Notes: generated from the letters alone by a model not told the origin. A stretch of 64,000 nt of DNA from Saccharomonospora amisosensis (GCF_011761185.1 NZ_JAAOYM010000001.1:2852001-2916000); one strand, 5' to 3'. Positions 16,748 through 25,792 are shown, numbered from the stretch's first letter. Translations and numbers: made by a program.

Positions 16748-18003
16748 TCACCCGGCCCCTGGAAGTGTCCGCACCCGCCGATCCCGACGGCAGGCTGTTG
16801 CGCCGGGCGTCCTGGCGGCTCGGGTTGCAGGCCGGGGTGATCGTCGCACTGATCGTGGCGGTGCTGTCGGCGCTGGCGGTCCTCGTCGTCGTGCAGGGCC
16901 AGCATCGCGGCGCCGCCTCGCTGCTGGCACAGGCGGTGGCAAGGGCCGATGACGTCACCGACCCCCCTGCCGGGGTCTGGCTGGTGGCGCGGACGCCCCA
17001 AGGGCGGGCCGCCACACCGGGACTGCCACCGGGGTTGCCGGACGAGGCCGCATTCGCGAACACGGCAGCCACCGGGCAGGACAACACCGCCGACTACCGC
17101 GCTGGTGGCGTCGAGTACCGGGTACACACGGTGCGGCGGGGACAGCAGACGATACAGGCCGCGCTCGACCTGTCCCCCGCCCACGCCGAGCGAGTCCGGC
17201 TCGCCTCGGCACTGCTGCTCAGCGGCGGGCTCGGGCTGGTACTGGCCGCCGCGGCAGGTGCCTGGCTCGGCCGCCGTGCGGTGCGGCCGATGGCGCAGGC
17301 ACTGGCGTTGCAGCGGCGGTTCGTCGCCGACGCGGGCCACGAGCTGCGTACCCCGCTCACCCTGCTTTCCACCCGGGTGCAGCTGCTTGACCGCCACCTG
17401 CGCCGGGGCACCGCGCACGCCGAACTCCGCGACGAGGCGGCCGGCGTGGCGGGCGACGCGCGCCACCTGGCGGCCATCCTCGACGATCTGTTGCTGGCGG
17501 CCGAACCCGGCTCACCACTTCCGAGTTCCACTGTGGACCTGGCGGAGCTGGCCGAGCGGGCGGCAGCCGCCTCTGCGAACGACGCGATCCCCGTCGAGGT
17601 CCGTCGACCCGGCGCGCCGGTGCCGGTTCGGGGGTCCGCGGTGGCGTTGCGCCGCGCGGTGACCGCGTTGCTGGACAACGCCTCTTCGCATGCCCGCACC
17701 GGCGTCACCATCAGCGTCAGCTCGGCGGCGCGCCACGCCGCCCTCGAGGTCACCGACGACGGTCCCGGGATCGATGCAGAGCTGCTTCCCGGTGTGTTCG
17801 AACGGTTCGCGACGGCGCGCGGCAGGCAGCAGCCGCGTGGCTACGGCATCGGGCTCGCGCTCGTCAGCGAGATCGCCGCCCGCCACGGCGGCACTGTCAG
17901 CGCGAGCAACCAGCCCGGCGGCGGGGCGCGGCTGCGGCTGACCCTGCCACGCGCGGCGTCCCAAGAATTCTCCAAGGAGCAGCCGCCATCATCGCGGGGG
18001 TAG
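16744..18003 (+). CDS. Sensor histidine kinase
   Basis: 419 aa. One N-terminal membrane helix (about 30-55), a short extracytoplasmic segment (to about 155) and a second helix (about 157-180) precede the dimerisation domain. That domain has the H-box FVADAGHELRTPLTLL, with His199 as the autophosphorylation site. The N-box LDNASSHA, G1 box DDGPGID and GYGIGLALV complete the ATPase domain. The TTG start at 16744 overlaps the regulator stop (TTGA). The stimulus is unknown. Confidence 0.93.
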   Translation: MITRPLEVSAPADPDGRLLRRASWRLGLQAGVIVALIVAVLSALAVLVVVQGQHRGAASLLAQAVARADDVTDPPAGVWLVARTPQGRAATPGLPPGLPDEAAFANTAATGQDNTADYRAGGVEYRVHTVRRGQQTIQAALDLSPAHAERVRLASALLLSGGLGLVLAAAAGAWLGRRAVRPMAQALALQRRFVADAGHELRTPLTLLSTRVQLLDRHLRRGTAHAELRDEAAGVAGDARHLAAILDDLLLAAEPGSPLPSSTVDLAELAERAAAASANDAIPVEVRRPGAPVPVRGSAVALRRAVTALLDNASSHARTGVTISVSSAARHAALEVTDDGPGIDAELLPGVFERFATARGRQQPRGYGIGLALVSEIAARHGGTVSASNQPGGGARLRLTLPRAASQEFSKEQPPSSRG

Positions 18004-18060
18004 GCCCGGCCCTCACCGTGGTGCCGGGCAACCGATCGGCTCACCGAAAGGCATCCGCAA

Positions 18061-18597
18061 ATGCCCACGTTCGTCGCAGGGCTGCCCCTGCACGTGCTCG
18101 TCGTGCACGCCGTCGTCGTGCTCGTCCCGCTCGCTCTGCTCGCGGCCGTCACCGTCGCGGTGTGGCCGGCCGCGCGCCGCCGCTACGGTTGGGCAGTAGT
18201 CGGCCTCGCCGCGCTGGCCGCGGTGTCCATCCCGATCGCGACCAGCAGCGGTGAGGGCCTGCGCAGCAGGCTCGCGGGAAGCCCGCTGATCGCCGAACAC
18301 GCCGAACTCGGCGACCAGCTACTGGCCGTCTTCGTGCCGATGGTGGCCGCCGTGACGGCCGTGGTGGCGATGGCGCACTTCCGGGGGCGGCGGCGCGCCA
18401 ACACCGAAACTGGCACCCGCACCGACCCGGTGACCTCGGCACGCTGGGTCCGCCCGGTCGCGACCCTGCTCGCGGTGGTCACGATCGCCTTCGCCGCCGT
18501 CTCCGCGGTACAGGTCGTGCGGATCGGCGACTCAGGAGCCCGTGCCGCCTGGTCCGACACCCACTACGTGGCCGCCCACGACGAGGAGGACGGCTGA
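18061..18597 (+). CDS. DUF2231-family membrane protein
   Basis: 178 aa with four helices (about 10-32, 42-60, 88-108, 135-158). The N-terminal FVAGLPLHVLVVHAVVVLVP carries the HP/LH...VHxxV pattern of DUF2231 proteins, which are probably haem- or redox-related membrane proteins. The ATG is 57 bp after the kinase stop and could be co-transcribed. No better function can be assigned. Confidence 0.8.
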   Translation: MPTFVAGLPLHVLVVHAVVVLVPLALLAAVTVAVWPAARRRYGWAVVGLAALAAVSIPIATSSGEGLRSRLAGSPLIAEHAELGDQLLAVFVPMVAAVTAVVAMAHFRGRRRANTETGTRTDPVTSARWVRPVATLLAVVTIAFAAVSAVQVVRIGDSGARAAWSDTHYVAAHDEEDG

Positions 18598-18630
18598 GCC
18601 CGGTCGTCCGGCTGCCTGGCAGGCGGCTCA

Positions 18631-18700
18631 GGCTGGTTCAGGCTGGTTCAGGCTGGTTCAGGCTGGTTCAGGCTGGTTCAGGCTGGTTCAGGCTGGTTCA
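18631..18700. repeat. 10-bp tandem repeat, seven perfect copies
   Basis: Seven identical copies of GGCTGGTTCA; one degenerate copy (AGGCGGCTCA) precedes it. On the minus strand each unit reads TGAACCAGCC, and the final copy supplies the TGA stop of the WxL-like gene at 18698. Because the period is 10, the array puts TGA in all three minus frames. Confidence 0.95.
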
Positions 18701-19207
18701 GGCTATGGAGTGTGTGACGACCCCGGAGTAGAGCCCGGCGACGGCGTCGCCGGGCACGGTGACCACCAGGGTGGGGTTCCAGCTCGCGCTACTGGCCGCG
18801 TTGCTGCCGGTGCGGCGAAACGCCGTCCTGGGGGCATCGAGTGTGACGGCCTGGTTCGCGGTGGGCTGGCCAGGCAGGAATGCCCCGGGCCCGGTCGTGG
18901 CCGTCGCCCTGCCGGACCAGTACCGCACCACGTTGTTCGGAATCGTCTCCGGCGCAGTGGCGCCGCCCGTGGTGAAGTCGGTGGCGGACACGGTCGCCGT
19001 CCACCCCGGCCCGCCCGTCGCGGTGACCGTCACCGTGCCCAGCTGCCCCGAAAGCGTGCCGCCGACCACGGTGGAGCCGAGGAAGGCATCGGTGGGCGCG
19101 GTGATCGTGAGCGTGAACGCCTGCCTCGGCCGGATGTCCGGTGCCGCGGCTGCGGGCGGGGCGACCACAACGGTCGCTGTCAACAGGACGGTTACGAGGG
19201 CGAGCAT
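18698..19207 (-). CDS. Secreted WxL-like surface protein B
   Basis: 169 aa with a signal peptide (about 1-22, cleaved after APPAAAA) and a beta-rich domain. The W-x-x-x-V motif GWTATVSATDFTTG and the C-terminal PTLVVTVPGDAVAGLYSGVV match the WxL domain found on Gram-positive cell walls. It is paralogous to the protein encoded at 20373-20912. ATG at 19207 has AGGTG 8 nt upstream. It is the last gene of a three-gene cluster with a DUF916-type membrane partner. It probably coats the cell surface or binds peptidoglycan; the ligand is unknown. Confidence 0.78.
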   Translation of the reverse strand: MLALVTVLLTATVVVAPPAAAAPDIRPRQAFTLTITAPTDAFLGSTVVGGTLSGQLGTVTVTATGGPGWTATVSATDFTTGGATAPETIPNNVVRYWSGRATATTGPGAFLPGQPTANQAVTLDAPRTAFRRTGSNAASSASWNPTLVVTVPGDAVAGLYSGVVTHSIA

Positions 19208-19254
19208 CGCGGAAACACCTACATTCCCGCGGCGCGTGGCGCAACTCGAAGCGC

Positions 19255-20367
19255 TCACGCACGCCGCCGGGTGCGGACCACATAGCCGATGACGCCGAGC
19301 GCGGCCAGCGCGACGGTGCCGATCCCGATCCGCAGCGGCCAACTGTCCCACATCGGCTCGGCGGCCGCGCCGACCGTGCCAGCGGGCGGGAAGGTGAGTC
19401 TCACCTCGACCGTCCGCTCGACCCGCCCGCTGCGGATGGTCAGTTCCACGGTCCACGGGCCGTCCGGCAACCGCTGGTCGAGTTCGATCCTCGCCCGCCC
19501 CCGCTTGCCCGGCGCGATCGTCGTGCCCAGCTTCACCGGGAAGGGTCCCGCGTTGAGCCCGCCGGGGCCGTCGCGCAGCGAAAGCGAGCCGCTGAGGTCC
19601 AGGGCGCGTCCACCGGTGTTACGTACCCGTGCGTGCACGATCGGCCTGCCCTGCGGTGTCCTGCTCGGAACGAGTTCGCCGATCTCGAAGTCGGAACGTG
19701 GTTCCCCGCCGGGCCCGACATTCACGTAGAGGCGCACGCCGACTCGGCTGGCCAGCGCCACGTTGCTGCCCGGTGCGGGTTCGGCGTTGATGTGGGCCCA
19801 GACCACCCCGTACTGCTCGCCCTCCGGCGCGTCGCTCGGCACCTCGATGGTGACCCAGACTCGCTCGGACTCCTCCGGTTCCAGGTCCAGGATCGGCTTG
19901 TCCACCTGCACCCAGTCGGACAGTTCGTTGCGGGCACGATCGGTACCGACGGTGAATCGGTTGTTCTCGACGGCCGCGGCGGCGGCGTAAACCTCGACGC
20001 GGCGTTGCCTTCCCCCGTGGTTGGCGATCTCGACCCGCCGCTCGATGGTCTCCCCCGGCGCCACGTGGTCGACGATGTAGCGCCTGGCACGCGGGTCGTC
20101 GGCGCGGCCGACCGGCACGTCGAGCAGTTTGATGCCGATCTTGTTGGGCGGCCCGGGAGCCTGCTGAGCCGGCGGTGGCCGCTCACCACCGTCACCACCG
20201 TCACCACCGTCGACAACGTCGGCGGCGGCTGGGGCGGCTGGGGCGGCTGGGGCGGCTGGGGCGACAGAGCCTGCGGCGGTAGGGCCGGCGGAAACAGCGG
20301 GGACAGCGAGAACGACGGCCGGTGAGCACAGCAGTGCCAGGCACAGGCCGATGGCGCGACGCGGCAT
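19255..20367 (-). CDS. WxL-interacting (DUF916-like) surface protein with C-terminal membrane anchor
   Basis: 370 aa. A signal peptide (about 1-26) is followed by an Ala/Pro run and a DGGDGGDGG spacer, both encoded by short repeats. Beta-sandwich domains with RYIVDHVAPGETIERRVEIA and WVQVDKPILDLEPEESERVW match the peptidoglycan-binding DUF916/WxLIP family. A single helix (WPLRIGIGTVALAALGVIGY) and an RTRRR tail anchor it. ATG 20367 lies 5 nt after the upstream WxL-like stop. It presumably tethers the two flanking WxL-like proteins. Confidence 0.8.
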   Translation of the reverse strand: MPRRAIGLCLALLCSPAVVLAVPAVSAGPTAAGSVAPAAPAAPAAPAAADVVDGGDGGDGGERPPPAQQAPGPPNKIGIKLLDVPVGRADDPRARRYIVDHVAPGETIERRVEIANHGGRQRRVEVYAAAAAVENNRFTVGTDRARNELSDWVQVDKPILDLEPEESERVWVTIEVPSDAPEGEQYGVVWAHINAEPAPGSNVALASRVGVRLYVNVGPGGEPRSDFEIGELVPSRTPQGRPIVHARVRNTGGRALDLSGSLSLRDGPGGLNAGPFPVKLGTTIAPGKRGRARIELDQRLPDGPWTVELTIRSGRVERTVEVRLTFPPAGTVGAAAEPMWDSWPLRIGIGTVALAALGVIGYVVRTRRRA

Positions 20368-20372
20368 CCGGG

Positions 20373-20912
20373 TCAGAACACCGAGTGGGTCAGGACGCCG
20401 GAGTAGGCACCGGCCACGACGTCGCCCGGGATCGACACCACGAGTGTCGGGTCCCAACTCGCGGAGTTCGCGCCCGCGCCGTCGTCATGGCTGAACGCGG
20501 TCTGCACCACGTTGAGCGGAACTTGCTGCGCCGCGGTCGGCTGTCCCGGGGTGAACGTGCCAGTGCCCGAGGTCGCCGTGGCGGGTCCGGACCAGTAGCG
20601 CACGTTGCCGTTGGGGATGACCTCGCCGAGCCCGCCGGTGCCGGTGGTGAAGTTGGTGGCGGCCACGTCGGCGGTCCACGGGGCCGGGGAGATGCCGCGC
20701 TGATCGGAGACCGTCACGACTCCGATCGAGCCGCTGACCGTGCCGCCAATCGCGGCCGACCCGAGCGACGCGTTCAGCGGAGCGGTGATGATCAGGTCGG
20801 CACCGGAGACGACGAACGTCACGGTCGTATCGGCCGCGATCGCGGTTCCCGTCGCGGCCACGGTCAGCGCGGCGCAGGCCGCCGCCGCACCGAGTGCGTG
20901 TCCCTTTCGCAT
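20373..20912 (-). CDS. Secreted WxL-like surface protein A
   Basis: 179 aa with a clean signal peptide (MRKGHALGAAAACAALTVAA, cleaved near AIAA). The mature part shares with protein B the segments WTADVAATNFTTG, VRYWSGPATAT and PTLVVSIPGDVVAGAYSGVL, so the two genes are duplicates. ATG 20912 has GTGAGGGG 6 nt upstream. It is the first gene of the cluster. No cell-wall sorting motif is visible, which fits non-covalent attachment through the DUF916-like partner. Confidence 0.8.
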   Translation of the reverse strand: MRKGHALGAAAACAALTVAATGTAIAADTTVTFVVSGADLIITAPLNASLGSAAIGGTVSGSIGVVTVSDQRGISPAPWTADVAATNFTTGTGGLGEVIPNGNVRYWSGPATATSGTGTFTPGQPTAAQQVPLNVVQTAFSHDDGAGANSASWDPTLVVSIPGDVVAGAYSGVLTHSVF

Positions 20913-21029
20913 GCTCGGCCCCTCACTGTCTTCGGTCCTACTCGGACAGCGAAACCGACGGCAACGGCAAACCGAGCACGTACTCGTTGCTCCGAAGAGG
21001 TCAGCGAACCACCGTATAGCGCGATGGCC

Positions 21030-21080
21030 GGGGTCGTGAGCGTGGGCACGGCGGGTACCCGTGGTGACACTCCCGACCCC
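21030..21080 (-). terminator. Hairpin downstream of iorA-type gene
   Basis: GGGGTCG (21030-21036) pairs with CGACCCC (21074-21080), with the palindrome CGGGTACCCG (21052-21061) nested inside. It begins 10 nt after the stop of the Fe-S subunit gene. There is no U-tract, as is usual in high-GC actinobacteria. Confidence 0.55.
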
Positions 21081-21089
21081 GGGCGACGG

Positions 21090-21566
21090 CTACATCTTCT
21101 CGGCCGCGCTCTTGATCGCCTCCCGGATGCGGGAGTAGGTGCCGCAGCGGCAGATGTTGCGGATCTCGTCCAGATCGGCGTCGCTGATCTCGCGGCCCTC
21201 AGCCTTGACCTTTCGCACCTTGGCGATGGCCGCCATGATCTGGCCCGGCTGGCAGTAGCCGCACTGGGAGACGTCGCGCTCCAGCCACGCCTGCTGCATC
21301 GGGTGCAACTCACCGGTGTCGGGGTCGGCGACTCCCTCGATGGTGGTGATCTCGTCGCTGGGTTTGATCTTCGAGACCGGCACGGCGCACGGATTGAACG
21401 CCTTGCCGTTGATGTGGCTGGTGCACGCCTTGCAGACGTTGATGCCACAGCCGTACTTCGGCCCGGTGATGCCGAGCAGGTCGCGCAACACCCACAGCAG
21501 GCGCACGTTGTCCTCGGCGTCGACCGTCACCTGCTCGCCGTTGACGGTGAAGGTGTGTTGAGGCAC
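21090..21566 (-). CDS. iorA: Isoquinoline 1-oxidoreductase-type 2Fe-2S subunit (IorA-like)
   Basis: 158 aa, the small subunit of a molybdenum hydroxylase (xanthine oxidase family). Plant-type [2Fe-2S] ligands are C40, C45, C48 and C60. The second, alpha-helical cluster has C102, C105, C139 and C141 (QCGYCQPGQ, then CRCGTY). It transfers electrons from the Mo-cofactor subunit encoded immediately upstream (14 nt between the genes). The first cluster reads CGINVCKACT, lacking the common CGxCGAC glycine spacing, but all ligands are present. Confidence 0.9.
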   Translation of the reverse strand: MPQHTFTVNGEQVTVDAEDNVRLLWVLRDLLGITGPKYGCGINVCKACTSHINGKAFNPCAVPVSKIKPSDEITTIEGVADPDTGELHPMQQAWLERDVSQCGYCQPGQIMAAIAKVRKVKAEGREISDADLDEIRNICRCGTYSRIREAIKSAAEKM

Positions 21567-21580
21567 TGACTAACTCCTTG

Positions 21581-23899
21581 TCACTGGGCGTACTTCAGGC
21601 CGTCCACCGGAGAGGCAGGCACCGGTGGGACCTTCGGCTTCGGCTCGAAGCTCAAAGTGGCGTGGTTGATCGGGAACCGGGTAGGCATGGTTGCGGTTGC
21701 CCTTCCGTATGCGCTCGCCACCGCCGCGAGCGAACTGGCAACGCCCAGCTCTCCCGCGCCACCCGGCACCCCGGTGGTCGGCGGCATGACCACCACCCGC
21801 ATCTCGGGTGGAGTGTTCCACTGGCGGGTGTAGAAGTAGTTGTCCCAGCTGGCCTCCAGCGGCAGCCCGTCCTCCACGTGCAGGCTGGAGGTCAGCGCGA
21901 GCGCGATGCCGTCGTTGATGCAGCCGATCATCTGCGCCTCCAGGCCGCGCGGGTTGATCGGCAGTCCCGCGTCGACCACTCCGACGGCCTTGGTGACCCG
22001 TGGCCCGGTGACCGCGTCGCGGATCTCGCGGTTGACCGTCTCCGGCCTGCAGTCGATCTCCACAAGCACGGCGCTGACGCTCTTGTACTCCAGGTGGAAA
22101 CCGACGCCCTGCGCCGTGCCCTCCGGCATCGGCCTGCCCCACTCGCCGACCTCGACGAGTTTGTCGAGCACAGCGCGGAAGCGGTCCTCCTTGAGCAGTT
22201 CCCGGCGAAACGCCACGGGGTCCTTGCCGAGTTTCTCGGCGAGGGCGTCGATAACCAGTTCGCGGGCGCACACCACGTTGGGCGAGTAGACGTTGCGCAT
22301 GCTGCCGGTGTGGAACTTCAGCGGCACCTCGTTCAGCGTCTGCGTCGTGGCCCCTAGGTGGTAGGGGTTCGACTGGGACAGCAGGAAGACCGTCTGCGAG
22401 AAGCTGACGTCACCGACGGGCAGTCGTGCGGCCACCGACGTCAGGATCTCACCTAGGCCGTGCCCGAAGTCGGTCTCGACGCTGGTGTGCCGGTGCTCGA
22501 AGCTCACCACGTTGCCGGCCGAGTAGTTCGCCCTGATCCGCGAAACCGACATCGGGTGCGCGCGGCCGTGCCGGGAGTCGTCGGCCCTGTGCCACATCAG
22601 CTTCACGGGCTTGCCGATCTTCCTGGAAATCTCGGCGGCCTCCAGCGCGGCGTCACTGAACAGCTTGCGACCGAACGAGCCGCCACCGGTGACGACGTGC
22701 ACCTTGACCGCGCTGACGGGCAGCCCGAGCCTCGCCGCTATCTGTTCCTGCGCCACGATCGGCGACTTCAGCCCGGACCAGATCTCGGCGCGGTCAGCGC
22801 GCACGTCGGCGATGGCGCAGTTGGTCTCCAGCGCGCTGTTGCTGGAGAAGTCGAAGACGAACTCGGCGTCCAGGCTCTTCGTCAGCAGCGGTGGGACCGC
22901 CGCGGGCAGCGTGGCGGCCTTCAGCTTCGAGAGCACGGTCTCGTCGGACTCGCCGTCCACCGTGCCAGGGCCCCAGTCCACGCGCAGTGCTCGCACGGCG
23001 TCGATGCACTGGCCGAAGGTCTCGCCCCGCACCGCGACGCCGGTTGAGATCACCGTGACGTCGGTGATGCCGGGCATCGCCTCGACCTCGGCCGCGTTGT
23101 GAACGGCCCGGACCGTCCCGTTGATCGTGGGCGGGCGGCACACCATGGTGGGCTTGGCACCGGGTACCCGCAGGTCCATGGTGAACTGCTTCTTGCCGGT
23201 CACCGCCTCCAACGCGTCGATGCGCGACTGCGGGGTTCCGACGAGCGTGAACTGGCCAGGCGGTTTGGGTTCGGCACTGACCTGCTCGGTGCTGGTACTG
23301 GCCGCCGCCTCGGTGAGTGAGCCGTAGTCGGCTTGTTGCCCGTTCGGTCCGATCACCACGCCAGCGCGAACCGACAACGCGCCCACATCGACGTTCCACC
23401 GCGCGGCCGCGGTGGCCAGCAGCCGCGCGCGGGCGATCGCGGCCGCGGTGCGCACCGGGTCGTACAGCGAGCGCACCGAGTTCGAGCCGCCGGTGAGCTG
23501 GTTGAACACCAACTCCGGCCGCGCGTCGGCCAGCGGGACGTTGACCTTGTCGAGCGGAAGGTCCAGCTCCTCGGCGATGAGCATCGCCACCGTCGTCGTG
23601 ATGCCCTGCCCGACCTCGGCACGCGGCACCGCGAACGTCGCCGTGCCGTCACGTTCGATGGTGATCGTGATCAGGTTCGCGGTGGGTGCGGCGGCGAGGG
23701 TGAGCGCGTCACCGAGGTCGAGGATGTCCGCGGGGCCGGGCAATGACGGGACCACCGCGCTCGCGGTGCCCGGATTGGCCGCTCCCGCGCCGACCTGCGC
23801 GGCCACGGCCAGCGTGGGCGCCGCCAGCAGGTAGCCGAGGAAGCGGCGTCGCCGCATACCCTGCGGCGAAGCGTCCGGTGTGGGGTGTTCACCTGCCAT
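21581..23899 (-). CDS. iorB: Isoquinoline 1-oxidoreductase-type molybdopterin subunit (IorB-like), Tat-exported
   Basis: 772 aa. The twin-arginine signal RRRRFLGYLLAAPTLAVAA (about 16-34) shows that the mature enzyme is exported with bound cofactor. Mo-cofactor regions include GGGSFGRKLF and, near the C-terminus, GGAGELG, whose glutamate is the catalytic base in this family. It has the two-subunit IorAB form without a FAD subunit, so electrons likely go to a cytochrome or quinone. IorAB-type enzymes hydroxylate N-heterocycles or oxidise aldehydes; the substrate here is unknown. No Mo insertion chaperone (xdhC/coxD type) is seen nearby. Confidence 0.9.
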   Translation of the reverse strand: MAGEHPTPDASPQGMRRRRFLGYLLAAPTLAVAAQVGAGAANPGTASAVVPSLPGPADILDLGDALTLAAAPTANLITITIERDGTATFAVPRAEVGQGITTTVAMLIAEELDLPLDKVNVPLADARPELVFNQLTGGSNSVRSLYDPVRTAAAIARARLLATAAARWNVDVGALSVRAGVVIGPNGQQADYGSLTEAAASTSTEQVSAEPKPPGQFTLVGTPQSRIDALEAVTGKKQFTMDLRVPGAKPTMVCRPPTINGTVRAVHNAAEVEAMPGITDVTVISTGVAVRGETFGQCIDAVRALRVDWGPGTVDGESDETVLSKLKAATLPAAVPPLLTKSLDAEFVFDFSSNSALETNCAIADVRADRAEIWSGLKSPIVAQEQIAARLGLPVSAVKVHVVTGGGSFGRKLFSDAALEAAEISRKIGKPVKLMWHRADDSRHGRAHPMSVSRIRANYSAGNVVSFEHRHTSVETDFGHGLGEILTSVAARLPVGDVSFSQTVFLLSQSNPYHLGATTQTLNEVPLKFHTGSMRNVYSPNVVCARELVIDALAEKLGKDPVAFRRELLKEDRFRAVLDKLVEVGEWGRPMPEGTAQGVGFHLEYKSVSAVLVEIDCRPETVNREIRDAVTGPRVTKAVGVVDAGLPINPRGLEAQMIGCINDGIALALTSSLHVEDGLPLEASWDNYFYTRQWNTPPEMRVVVMPPTTGVPGGAGELGVASSLAAVASAYGRATATMPTRFPINHATLSFEPKPKVPPVPASPVDGLKYAQ

Positions 23900-24050
23900 G
23901 AACTGTCCTCTCGAACGGACCTGAGCTGCCCGTCAGGTGCTATTGGTGCGCCGAAGTGTGACACGGAACACCCGTTCGAGTCATGAGCCGCGTGCCTACT
24001 TCTGGCGCAACCGAACTGTGCGAACTGCCTAACGGGACCCTGCGGCTGGT

Positions 24051-24683
24051 CTACTCCAGCCCGGTGTGCAGGCCGGTGACGAACTGGTGGGCAGCGGCGT
24101 CCACGATGTCGGCGGGCCCCGCCTCGATCTCACCGCTGAGCCAGGCCACCAGCAGCTCCGCGAGCCCTCCCACGAACAGCAGCGCGTTCACCTCGTCACG
24201 CGGCGGCGGCAGCGCGGCGGGCCCGAACAGGGCCCTGGCCTGGGTGGCCACGAGCCCCGCGAACGTCTGCAGCAGTTCGTGGCGGCGCTTGCGCAGCGCC
24301 CGCGACGCCAGGGACTCGACGAGCGCCGCCCTCCCCTTGCGCGGGTCCTCGGTGAGCAGGTCGACGAACGAGGTCAGCGCTGCCCTCGCCTTAGCGCCGG
24401 GATCGCCGGGGTGTTCGCGTAGCACCCGCAGCGCGGTGTCGCGGATCTGTTCCGCCACCTGATCCACGACCGCGAGCAGCAGCTCCTCCCTACCGCGGAA
24501 GCTCTCGTAGAAGTAGCGCTCGGTGAGCTTCGCCCGCGCGCAAACGGCGGTCATGGTGGTCTGCTCGTAGCCCACGGTGCCGAGCAGGTCCAGACCTGCC
24601 TCCAACAGCCTCGCCCTGCGCTGCGCCTTGCGGTTCTCGGCGCTGACGCCACGGTAGGGGCGGATCGGCGAGGACATACCCAT
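24051..24683 (-). CDS. TetR-family transcriptional regulator
   Basis: 210 aa. The DNA-binding domain includes ARAKLTERYFYESFRGREEL, typical of TetR proteins. The C-terminal domain is helical with a hydrophobic segment (NALLFVGGLAELLVAW). ATG 24683 or 24677 may start it; both lie next to the GACAG inverted repeat in the divergent gap, which suggests autoregulation. Its neighbours are the IorAB genes (same strand, 151 bp upstream of their start) and the divergent nitrilase-family gene, either of which could be its target. Confidence 0.85.
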   Translation of the reverse strand: MGMSSPIRPYRGVSAENRKAQRRARLLEAGLDLLGTVGYEQTTMTAVCARAKLTERYFYESFRGREELLLAVVDQVAEQIRDTALRVLREHPGDPGAKARAALTSFVDLLTEDPRKGRAALVESLASRALRKRRHELLQTFAGLVATQARALFGPAALPPPRDEVNALLFVGGLAELLVAWLSGEIEAGPADIVDAAAHQFVTGLHTGLE

Positions 24684-24688
24684 ATCTT

Positions 24689-24704
24689 GACAGACCGCCC
24701 TGTC
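24689..24704. promoter_or_regulatory. Candidate TetR operator
   Basis: GACAGACCGCCCTGTC, an inverted repeat with 5-bp arms GACAG/CTGTC around 6 bp, lies 5 bp from the TetR start and 45 bp from the divergent hydrolase start. The position and length fit a TetR-type autoregulatory operator. Confidence 0.5.
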
Positions 24705-24748
24705 GATTCCGTGGCGGGTCGACCGCGGGCCGACGCTAGATTGGGCCG

Positions 24749-25453
24749 ATGCGCCAACCCCTCCCCCTGGCCGCGGCCCAGCCGTGGTGTGTCGGGCTCG
24801 ATGTCGCGGCCAACGCGCGGGCGCACGCGCGGGCCGTGCGCGCCGCGCGTGCTCGCGTCGTGGTGTTCCCGGAACTGTCGCTCACCGGGTACGAGCTGCG
24901 CGCGCCCGCCGTCGGCACCGGCGATCCCCGGCTGGCCCCGCTGGAGGCGGCCTGCGCCGAGAGCGGATCGGTCGCGCTCGCGGGCGCGCCGGTGGCGGGT
25001 GAGCGCGGGCGCTCGCATATCGCGATGCTCGCGGTGGACGGTATCCGAACCCGGGTCGTGTATCGCAAGATGTGGCTCGGCTCAGCGGAGTGCGCTCGGT
25101 TCAGCCCCGGCGAAGAACCAGGGTTGCTCGAGGTCGACGGCTGGCGGCTCGGACTGGCGATCTGCAAGGACACCGGCGTCGCCGAGCATGCGGCTGGCAC
25201 CGTGGCGCTCGGTATCGACGCCTACGTCGCGGGCACGGTGAAGGCGGCGCACGAGGCGGCGTTGCAATCCCACCGAGCCGACCGGGTGGCGATCGAACAC
25301 GGTGTGTGGGTGGCGGTGGCCAGCTTCGCCGGACCGACGGGCGGGGGCTTCGAACACACGGCGGGCGGGTCCAGCATCCGAACCCCGGCAGGCGAGGTCG
25401 TCGCCGAAGCGGGTACCGAGCCTGGGGAGATCGTTCGGGCGCTGCTCGGCTGA
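24749..25453 (+). CDS. Carbon-nitrogen hydrolase (nitrilase superfamily amidase)
   Basis: 234 aa. The catalytic triad is E42 (FPELSLTGYE), K107 (VVYRKMWLG) and C139 (LAICKDTGV). These are the three regions of the nitrilase superfamily. It is shorter than the usual 260-300 residues. Amide or carbamoyl hydrolysis in the cytoplasm is expected; the substrate is unknown. ATG 24749 starts 65 bp from the divergent TetR gene. Confidence 0.85.
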   Translation: MRQPLPLAAAQPWCVGLDVAANARAHARAVRAARARVVVFPELSLTGYELRAPAVGTGDPRLAPLEAACAESGSVALAGAPVAGERGRSHIAMLAVDGIRTRVVYRKMWLGSAECARFSPGEEPGLLEVDGWRLGLAICKDTGVAEHAAGTVALGIDAYVAGTVKAAHEAALQSHRADRVAIEHGVWVAVASFAGPTGGGFEHTAGGSSIRTPAGEVVAEAGTEPGEIVRALLG

Positions 25454-25576
25454 GTTGTCGTGCGAGTCGTCGTGCGAGTTGGCGTAGTGCCGTGACGACC
25501 GCTTCGCGACTATTCAGCGAGTCCGCGACGGTGCCGGGACAGCCGGAGGTGGCACCAGCGGTGGTACCATACCCTT

Positions 25577-25792
25577 GTGGAGAAGACGACGATCTACCTG
25601 CCGGACGACCTGAAGGTCGCTGTCAAACGTGCCGCTCAACAGCGGGGGATGTCCGAGGCGGAGGTCATTCGGGAGTCCATCCGGTCGACGGTAGGGGGAA
25701 CCCGGCCACGGCCGAGGGGTGGGCTGTACGCGGGCGCGGAGCCCATCGCTCGCCACGCTGACGACCTGCTCGCCGGCTTCGGTGAGCGGTGA
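25577..25792 (+). CDS. vapB: Ribbon-helix-helix antitoxin (VapB-like)
   Basis: 71 aa. The N-terminal KTTIYLPDDLKVAVKRAAQQ and RGMSEAEVIRESIRS form a ribbon-helix-helix DNA-binding domain. The C-terminal tail should wrap the toxin. The GTG start at 25577 is only about 7 bp downstream of a plausible CATACC -10 element, so the message may be leaderless. TGGTACCA (25562-25569) and GGTGGCACC (25546-25554) are possible operator halves. It overlaps the toxin start by 4 nt (GTGA). Confidence 0.88.
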   Translation: MEKTTIYLPDDLKVAVKRAAQQRGMSEAEVIRESIRSTVGGTRPRPRGGLYAGAEPIARHADDLLAGFGER

